From Oscillospiraceae bacterium (GTDB lineage Bacteria; Bacillota; Clostridia; Oscillospirales; Oscillospiraceae), in the NCBI GenBank assembly GCA_009776905.1, contig WRMX01000021.1, positions 1 through 26,893 on the forward strand: a stretch of 26,893 nucleotides of DNA, given 5' to 3'. The notes below the pieces were generated by a model. It worked only from the letters and a program-made list of their open reading frames with translations, was not told where the DNA came from and searched no databases. The position numbers and the translations under genes are program-made. Below, one piece after another: positions 21,770 to 26,893 of the stretch (the first letter of the stretch is position 1; each line of letters opens with the position of its first letter).

Positions 21770-23374
21770 ATGATACATGCATATAAACTCAATGGGTTGA
21801 ATATCATACTCGACATCGCGAGCGGTTCGGTGCATTGCGTCGATGACGTTGCATATGATGCAATAATCGCATATGAGAGCCGCGGCAGCGAAGGCGCGCG
21901 AGAGCTTTTGCGCGCCGGATATGGCGATGGCGACGAGCGCGGCAACGGGGAATCCGGCGGGAACGGCACCAGGGAATCCGGCGGGCGCGGCAACGGGGAA
22001 TCCGGCGGGCACGGCACCAGGGAATCCGGCGGGCGCGGCAACGCAGATAGGCGCGATAACGCAGATGGGCGCAGCAACGCAAATGGGCGCAGCAACGCAA
22101 ATGGGCGCAGCAACGCAGATGGGCGCAGCATTACCAATAACCTCGAAAGCGCAAATGGATCTCAACGCATCAGCGATGGCGACCTTGATGAGCTCATCGC
22201 TGAGATAGAGGAGCTCATATCGCATGGAAAGCTCTTTGCCAAAGAGGCCTTCAGCAACCTGTCGGAACAAGAGCGCGACCCACCGCTCAAAGCGCTGTGC
22301 CTGAACGTGTCGCATGCATGCAACATGGACTGCTCATATTGCTTTGCAGGCCGTGGCGAATATGGCGGCGGCGGATTGATGCCCCTCGAAACGGGGAAGC
22401 GCGCCATCGACTTTTTGATTGAGAACTCCGAAGGCAGAAGAAACCTTGATGTTGATTTCTTCGGCGGCGAACCGCTGTTAAATTTGGATGTCGTCAAAGG
22501 CGTCGTTAATTATGCAAGAAGGGTGGAGCAGAGCAGCGAGAAGCTGTTCCGCTTCACCCTAACTACAAACGGGCTGCTCATCGACGACGATGTAATCGAA
22601 TTTGCCAACAGGGAAATGTCCAACGTTGTGCTGAGCCTGGACGGCCGCCGCGAAACGAACGATTCCGCCCGACGATTACCGGACGGAAGCGGTAGCTACG
22701 ATGCGGTCGTGCCAAAATTCAAAGAGCTTGTCGCAAGGCGCGGAGGGAAAGATTATTACATACGTGGCACCTACACGCGCGGCAATCTCGATTTCGTAAA
22801 CGATGTCGTCCATATGGCGGACCTGGGCTTCACCGAGCTGTCGTTGGAGCCGGCCGTTGCAAGGCCCGGGTCGCCGAACAGGCTCGAAATGGACGATTTG
22901 CCATATTTGTGCGAACAATATGAGCTGCTTGCCTCCGAGATGCTCCGCAGGGAGAAGGCGGGAAATGGCTTCAGGTTCTATCACTACATGCTCGACCTGC
23001 GGGGAGGGCCTTGCGTATATAAGCGCCTTGCGGGGTGCGGCTCCGGGTCGGAGTATTTGGCCGTCACGCCGAAAGGGGAGCTTTATCCCTGTCATCAATT
23101 CGTAGGCGACGATGCCTTTTTGATGGGCGACATATGGAGCGGCGTTGCCGATAATGGGATTCGCGAGTCTTTTCTAAAGAACGGCATGTATTCGCGGCCG
23201 GAATGCGTCGCGTGCTGGGCAAGGCTTTATTGCAGCGGGGGATGCGCCGCGAACGCATATCACGAGACGGGCTCGATAGGCGGGATATACCGTTTTGGCT
23301 GCGAGCTTTTCAAGAAACGCATCGAAAGCGCGATCGCGCTGAAAATCCAAAGCGGTTTCAGTGCTCACGATTGA
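21770..23374 (+). CDS. scfB: SCIFF radical SAM maturase with repeat-expanded RRE region
   Basis: A 534-residue SPASM-type radical SAM enzyme that should install thioether bridges from SCIFF Cys residues. The N-terminus MIHAYKLNGLNIILDIASGS is the peptide-recognition (RRE) beta-strand part. The radical SAM cluster motif CNMDCSYC has C184, C188 and C191, followed by DFFGGEPLLN and TTNG. The C-terminal auxiliary-cluster region shows CVYKRLAGCGSG, LYPCHQF, CVACWARLYCSGGC and a last Cys in YRFGCELF. Family members are about 450 residues; the excess is a Gly-Asn-Arg-Ser repeat region (about residues 50-125) placed between the RRE strands and its helices (DLDELIAEIEELISHGKLF). Upstream ribosome-site match is poor, suggesting coupling to scfA. 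Confidence 0.92.
   Translation: MIHAYKLNGLNIILDIASGSVHCVDDVAYDAIIAYESRGSEGARELLRAGYGDGDERGNGESGGNGTRESGGRGNGESGGHGTRESGGRGNADRRDNADGRSNANGRSNANGRSNADGRSITNNLESANGSQRISDGDLDELIAEIEELISHGKLFAKEAFSNLSEQERDPPLKALCLNVSHACNMDCSYCFAGRGEYGGGGLMPLETGKRAIDFLIENSEGRRNLDVDFFGGEPLLNLDVVKGVVNYARRVEQSSEKLFRFTLTTNGLLIDDDVIEFANREMSNVVLSLDGRRETNDSARRLPDGSGSYDAVVPKFKELVARRGGKDYYIRGTYTRGNLDFVNDVVHMADLGFTELSLEPAVARPGSPNRLEMDDLPYLCEQYELLASEMLRREKAGNGFRFYHYMLDLRGGPCVYKRLAGCGSGSEYLAVTPKGELYPCHQFVGDDAFLMGDIWSGVADNGIRESFLKNGMYSRPECVACWARLYCSGGCAANAYHETGSIGGIYRFGCELFKKRIESAIALKIQSGFSAHD
21941..22126 (+). repeat. Tandem repeats inside the SCIFF maturase gene
   Basis: Two 48-bp units (21941-21988, 21989-22036) starting GGCAACGGGGAATCCGGCGG are followed by five 18-bp units (22037-22126) such as AGCAACGCAAATGGGCGC. 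Both periods are multiples of three, giving GNGESGG-type and SNANGR-type peptide repeats. Near-identity of the units suggests recent expansion. Confidence 0.9.
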
Positions 23375-23438
23375 TAATGCCTAAAAGGCCGTAAACCGCT
23401 GAAAAATAAGCAAATATTGAAGCCTTTAAAGTAAAAAT

Positions 23439-23529
23439 GTGGGTATGGAATCCCCACGTTATAAGGTACCAACGTGGTGGGTGCCTCCCCACGTTATAAG
23501 ATACCAACGTGGGGATGGAACCCCACGTT
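23439..23529. repeat. Array of three short hairpins related to the dispersed repeat
   Basis: Three stems stand in a row: GTGGG/CCCAC (23439-23457), AACGTGG/CCACGTT (23471-23495) and AACGTGGGG/CCCCACGTT (23506-23529, loop ATGGAA). They are joined by TTATAAGGTACC-like linkers. The last stem and the linkers match the ends of the copies at 314-477 and 9079-9235, so these look like internally deleted forms. The 529-nt gap 23375-23903 holds no gene. Confidence 0.7.
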
Positions 23530-23568
23530 AATATTGCCTCGCCTGATGCTGCTGTATGAATTGGAAAA

Positions 23569-23686
23569 CCTGTCTTGCCGCAATGTAGAATCATTTGCGT
23601 AAATAGCTGGTTTTGGTGCAATGCATATATTTTTACCTACCATTTGCGTGCGGGATGCTTCGCCGTCGCTATTGCGACAAGACAGG
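23569..23686. repeat. 16-bp inverted repeat spaced by about 86 bp
   Basis: CCTGTCTTGCCGCAAT (23569-23584) and ATTGCGACAAGACAGG (23671-23686) pair at 15 of 16 positions. The enclosed sequence has no coding signal. Possible element ends or a long hairpin. Confidence 0.5.
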
Positions 23687-23736
23687 CCGTCCTGAGCGTA
23701 CACTGTCCGGATTGGGGAGCAGAGCACAGCTCCATA

Positions 23737-23812
23737 TTCTCATAATACACACATTTAAAAATAATGGTAGGGTTAATTTATTCACAAAACTAACCCTAAG
23801 CCACTTTTTTTT
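23737..23812 (-). repeat. Hairpin repeat C, inverted copy
   Basis: Reverse complement of the element at 18285-18359, identical across the AGGGTTA/TAACCCT hairpin (23769-23797) and the flanking A-run plus GGCTTA. It lies downstream of the PBP gene in that gene's sense direction, where hairpin and following T-rich sequence could act as a terminator. Confidence 0.7.
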
Positions 23813-23863
23813 ACTCTTTTTTCACTTTTTTTCAATTTCGGCTCGATTATTTCCCGTTTAAAG

Positions 23864-23957
23864 CGTCGGGAGAGGGAGCTTCGTCCGGGGGCGCGCCGGT
23901 TTTTTATCCGTCGGGAACGTCGGGAGAGGGAGCTTCGTCCGGGGGCGCGCCGGTTTC
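23864..23957 (-). repeat. 39-bp direct repeat across the PBP stop codon
   Basis: Identical 39-bp copies begin at 23864 and 23918, 54 bp apart, each starting CGTCGGGAGAGGGAGCTTCG. The copy at 23918 encodes the PBP C-terminus (TGAPPDEAPSPD). The other lies just beyond the stop and stays open in the same frame for 18 codons. Confidence 0.85.
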
Positions 23958-26393
23958 CGTTCCACCATCGCCGCCGGCATTATCATTGTCGCCTGTGGTG
24001 GTCTGGTTCCCGGTATCTATCTGGCTGCCGGGACCATCGGTGAAGAACTGGTCATCGATGTCGATGCCGTCCGTCCCGTCTTCGCCGCCGGTGCCTTCAT
24101 TATATTCATTGTCGCCAGGTGCGCCATCCTCGCCGTCCTCGCCATCTACGCCTTCCACGTCGTCTATGTCTTCCGGTTCTTCGGGCTCCTCCGGCTCATA
24201 GACGAATAATATGACGTTCCTGGAAGGGTCAACGGATAGCGAAATGGTCATGGAAGGTTCGCTGACAAGCACGTATCCCTCGATTTCGGGCGCCTGTTTA
24301 GTCACTTTGCGGTTCGCTATGTCATATCCCGTGTCCTCGCGCAGGACCTCGCCTTCGGCATCGGCGCATCGGACGGTGTATTCGATCCTGCTCACGCCCT
24401 GAACAGGCGGAATGTAATAGCTGCCTTGTTCGTAGAATGGTTTTGACTCGAGCCCCTCGTGAATGGGCGACATGATGCGTTTCCATATCTGCGCCGCAGG
24501 GTTGCCATTTACCCTCATGGTCGCCGGCATGTCATAGCCGGTCCATACTGCGCACACATAATAAGGCGTGAAGCCGACAAACCACCGGTCTTCGCTGTCG
24601 GTGGAAGTCCCTGTTTTCCCTGCCGTCGGCATAAAGCCGAGATTTGCCTCATATCCTGTCCCATTCGTCGCCGCATCGCGCAATAGGTCAGTCATCCAAT
24701 AGGCAGTTTCTTCGCTGATGGCCCTGTTGCTGACCGTTCCGTTATCGAGGAAAACGTTGTTGTCCGCATCATAGACGACGCTGTATGTATGCAGCTCGAC
24801 GCGTTCGCCGTTGTTGGGGAACATCGTGAAAGCGGAGGCCATCTCGCGAACCGTCGCGCCGTTCGTGAGCTGCCCGGCCGCCAACGGCGCGTAGTCCTCA
24901 TCGGCGGGATGCAGATTGAAGCCGAGCACGTCGCGCAGGAAGCGGTACGATACGGACGGAGTGAGCTGGTCGATGACGACGGCCGGAATCGTATTCAGCG
25001 ACATGCGTATAGCCGTCCTGACGTCGACGATGCCGCTATAGCCTCGATCGGAGTTTTTAGGCATCCAGGTCGTCCCGCTCAGCGTGACATATTCGCTGTC
25101 CTCATATAGCGTCCCAGACGTCAAAATCCCCTTATCCATAGCGGGAGCGTAGGCAGAAATCGGTTTTAGCGAGGAACCGGGCGGCCTGCGCGTCATTGTA
25201 GCGCGGTTCAGCAGCATGTTCCTGGTCTTGTTGCCAACGCCTCCGGACAGCGCCTTGACCTCGCCTGTGTACGGGTCGGCAATGATTATCCCGGACTGCA
25301 CCTGTTGCGAAGAGCCGGTGATGGCGGGGAGGGAGTCTACATCCGTATATACATTGTCAACGATATCTTGAATGTTTGGGTCAATAGTCGCATATATTTT
25401 CAAACCTCGGTTATATAGCCACATTTTTGCATATGTTTCCGAATATCCCATTTTGTCGATCATGTCTTGAATGACATCCCTGATGACTGCCTCTTCAAAC
25501 CATGTATAGACGACTTGCTCGACTGCCGTGTCGTCGCCGCGCTTGAAGTTCAGCCGCTCGTTGATCGACCGGTTGTACTCTTGCTCCGAAACGATGTAGC
25601 CGAGCTCGTACATCCGATATATAATGTCCTCTTGCCGCTCTTTGTTCGCTTCACGGTCCGCATATGGGCTGTATAGCGACGGATTGTTTGTGATGCCGAT
25701 GATCGCCGCGCTCTCCGCGAGCGTCAATTGCGACGCGTCCTTGCCGAAGTAGTAGTTTGCCGCCGCGCCTATGCCATAGCAGCCGTGTCCGAAATAGACG
25801 AGGTTGAGGTAGAGTTCAAGGATTTCTTCCTTGCTGTATTGCCGCTCGTATTCAATCGCCCTGAAGATTTCCTGGAGCTTCCTTTGGATCGTGACATCAT
25901 CTTCGTTCGTGAGGTTTTTGATGAGCTGCTGTGTGATCGTGCTTCCGCCAAACGTGTCCCTCATGCTGAGGAACATGTTCATGAACGCGCCTGCCGTGCG
26001 GTACCAGTCAACGCCGTGATGGTTATAGAACCTATGGTCTTCGATGGCGACGAGCGCGTTGATCATGTGTTCGGGGATTTCGTCGTAATTGACCCATCTG
26101 CGGAATTCGGTGCTTTGCAGCGTGACGAGCTCCTTTGGGCGGTTTGTCGCGGGGTCCGTATAGTATATGACACTGGACAGGCTCATGGAGAAGTCAGCGG
26201 GGTCGACCTCCAAGCCGGTCGTCAGGTTTGCTTTAACGTACATGAGGAATATGCATGAGAACAGAATTCCCGTAGTTATGGCTATCAGGAACAGCGTGCC
26301 CATTGTTTTGATTATCAGAAAGACTATGTCGGAGATCGCCCACGCGCCTGTTTTGGCGGTCTTTTTGACGATACGTTTTGCTTTGACGTTCAT
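23904..26393 (-). CDS. Class A penicillin-binding protein (transglycosylase/transpeptidase)
   Basis: An 829-residue bifunctional peptidoglycan synthase. A TM helix (about 20-45) precedes a GT51 glycosyltransferase domain with catalytic E118 in IEDHRFYNHHG and the STITQQLIKNL and LYLNLVYFGHG motifs. The transpeptidase domain has S407 and K410 in PGSSLKP, the SLN motif in MSLNT, and KTG at K593 in AGKTGTS. A PASTA-free, acidic Gly-Asp-Glu-Pro tail (about 740-829) ends the protein. ATG at 26393 follows GAGGTGGTGATCTCA; in-frame GTGs just upstream sit too near the ribosome site. The stop appears to result from a repeat duplication at the 3' end. It builds wall glycan at the outer face of the membrane. 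Confidence 0.95.
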   Translation of the reverse strand: MNVKAKRIVKKTAKTGAWAISDIVFLIIKTMGTLFLIAITTGILFSCIFLMYVKANLTTGLEVDPADFSMSLSSVIYYTDPATNRPKELVTLQSTEFRRWVNYDEIPEHMINALVAIEDHRFYNHHGVDWYRTAGAFMNMFLSMRDTFGGSTITQQLIKNLTNEDDVTIQRKLQEIFRAIEYERQYSKEEILELYLNLVYFGHGCYGIGAAANYYFGKDASQLTLAESAAIIGITNNPSLYSPYADREANKERQEDIIYRMYELGYIVSEQEYNRSINERLNFKRGDDTAVEQVVYTWFEEAVIRDVIQDMIDKMGYSETYAKMWLYNRGLKIYATIDPNIQDIVDNVYTDVDSLPAITGSSQQVQSGIIIADPYTGEVKALSGGVGNKTRNMLLNRATMTRRPPGSSLKPISAYAPAMDKGILTSGTLYEDSEYVTLSGTTWMPKNSDRGYSGIVDVRTAIRMSLNTIPAVVIDQLTPSVSYRFLRDVLGFNLHPADEDYAPLAAGQLTNGATVREMASAFTMFPNNGERVELHTYSVVYDADNNVFLDNGTVSNRAISEETAYWMTDLLRDAATNGTGYEANLGFMPTAGKTGTSTDSEDRWFVGFTPYYVCAVWTGYDMPATMRVNGNPAAQIWKRIMSPIHEGLESKPFYEQGSYYIPPVQGVSRIEYTVRCADAEGEVLREDTGYDIANRKVTKQAPEIEGYVLVSEPSMTISLSVDPSRNVILFVYEPEEPEEPEDIDDVEGVDGEDGEDGAPGDNEYNEGTGGEDGTDGIDIDDQFFTDGPGSQIDTGNQTTTGDNDNAGGDGGTETGAPPDEAPSPDVPDG

Positions 26394-26472
26394 TGAGATC
26401 ACCACCTCGTTGCGTGATTGTGGTTATAGCCATCCGTTGGCCGGGGCCATCGGAGGCGAAGCTGGTAAGTAC

Positions 26473-26481
26473 AGTATACCA
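26473..26481 (-). promoter_or_regulatory. Extended -10 element, probable PBP promoter
   Basis: On the minus strand TGGTATACT gives an extended -10 about 80 nt before the PBP start. No good -35 is seen 17-18 bp upstream. The same twelve bases TGGTATACTGTA recur on the plus strand at 26637-26648. Confidence 0.45.
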
Positions 26482-26568
26482 TCATTTGTTTAATAGTTGT
26501 ATATTTTTAATGAATTATATGCGGGGTTGGTCTGGGAAAACAACAAAAATCCAGCAAAAACTTGTCGA

Positions 26569-26616
26569 GTCAATAACTTGTCGTGTCAATAACTTATCGT
26601 GTCAATAACTTATCGT
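26569..26616 (+). repeat. Three 16-bp iterons upstream of the Rpn-like gene
   Basis: GTCAATAACTT(G/A)TCGT repeats three times without gaps (26569, 26585, 26601), preceded by a partial ACTTGTCGA. The array abuts the -35 box of the following promoter, an arrangement typical of regulator binding sites. The region 26394-26568 shows nothing else recognisable beyond the PBP promoter. Confidence 0.8.
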
Positions 26617-26645
26617 TGTAATTGTCATGCCGCTTGTGGTATACT
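26616..26645 (+). promoter_or_regulatory. Promoter of the right-edge Rpn-like gene
   Basis: TTGTAA (26616-26621) and TATACT (26640-26645) are 18 bp apart, with TG one base before the -10 box. The start would fall near 26652, with AGGT six bases before the ATG at 26670. Confidence 0.6.
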
Positions 26646-26669
26646 GTAATAGGAAGGTCAGGTGCATAT

Positions 26670-26893
26670 ATGGACAACAAAATGTCGCTGCTGCCTGTAA
26701 AATCGGATTTCGTCTTTAAGCTCATATTCGGAGATCAACGCAACGTTGATATACTGGCGGCGTTTCTCCGCTCAGTTTTAGATATTCCCGATGATGAGTA
26801 CGATCAGTTAACCATCGTTGACCCATATCTCAAGAAAGAATCCGAGGATGACAAATATTCGATTCTGGATGTGAAACTTCATACGGTCAGCGG
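26670..26893 (+). CDS. Rpn-family PD-(D/E)XK nuclease-like protein, partial (right edge)
   Basis: The first 74 codons are present. LLPVKSDFVFKLIFGDQRNVDILAAF is the typical opening of the PD-(D/E)XK transposase-like (Rpn) group, followed by TIVDPYLKKE and ILDVKLHT, where the Asp of LDVK is a likely active-site residue; the rest is cut off by the window edge. It belongs to a different subgroup from the copy at 20219. AGGT precedes the ATG by six bases. Confidence 0.85.
   Translation, partial: MDNKMSLLPVKSDFVFKLIFGDQRNVDILAAFLRSVLDIPDDEYDQLTIVDPYLKKESEDDKYSILDVKLHTVS

Noticed and set aside
23439..23529. CRISPR array
   Set aside because: The repeated units are variable hairpins with nearly identical linkers, the reverse of the identical-repeat and unique-spacer pattern. 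No cas gene is present.

Overview
The window looks like a high-GC chromosome segment of a Clostridia member (Bacillota). The best taxonomic marker is a SCIFF precursor peptide with its dedicated radical SAM maturase at 21591-23374. Three SLH domains at 18456, a Bacillota-type bifunctional class A penicillin-binding protein, strong AGGAGG-type ribosome sites and TTGACA/TATAAT promoters agree with this. I cannot name a species. No tRNA, rRNA or CRISPR array was seen.

Layout. 1-496: G-rich tandem repeats and one copy of a dispersed three-hairpin repeat. 497-4822: a two-gene signalling unit, a large hybrid histidine kinase followed by a REC-GGDEF diguanylate cyclase. 5002-6136: tandem paralogues of an unrecognised small membrane-anchored family. 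6257-13007 (minus strand): an orphan HipA-fold kinase, a CAP/SCP-domain surface protein with a very long Pro-Ser linker, and a 1230-residue VWA-like/lipase-like/FHA fusion. 13166-16184: a chemotaxis receptor with a Cys-bearing PAS domain, then a left-handed beta-helix transferase-like enzyme. 16171-18150 (minus strand): a compact operon of a DUF3990 ADP-ribosyltransferase-like protein, an XRE-type HTH partner and a small radical SAM protein, driven by a consensus promoter embedded in a perfect 24-bp palindrome. 18285-19982: a possible structured leader and an SLH protein whose C-terminal part has a different base composition. 20219-21067: a PD-(D/E)XK Rpn-like protein. 21134-23374: a second, broken copy of the SLH leader and signal peptide, then the SCIFF peptide and its maturase. 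23904-26393 (minus): class A PBP. 26670-end: a second, partial Rpn-like gene.

Two themes recur. First, short in-frame G-rich tandem repeats have expanded inside unrelated proteins: the SCIFF maturase, the beta-helix enzyme and the CAP protein linker. Second, small palindromic repeats are dispersed, some with compensatory stem changes between copies; one lies inside the translated start of the CAP protein gene. The best candidates for an undescribed system are the DUF3990/HTH/radical SAM operon, the three-hairpin repeat family, the CGCAAA-CCGGGG leader motif upstream of the SLH genes, and the VWA/lipase/FHA protein. All functional statements rest on motif recognition by eye; no database search was run.
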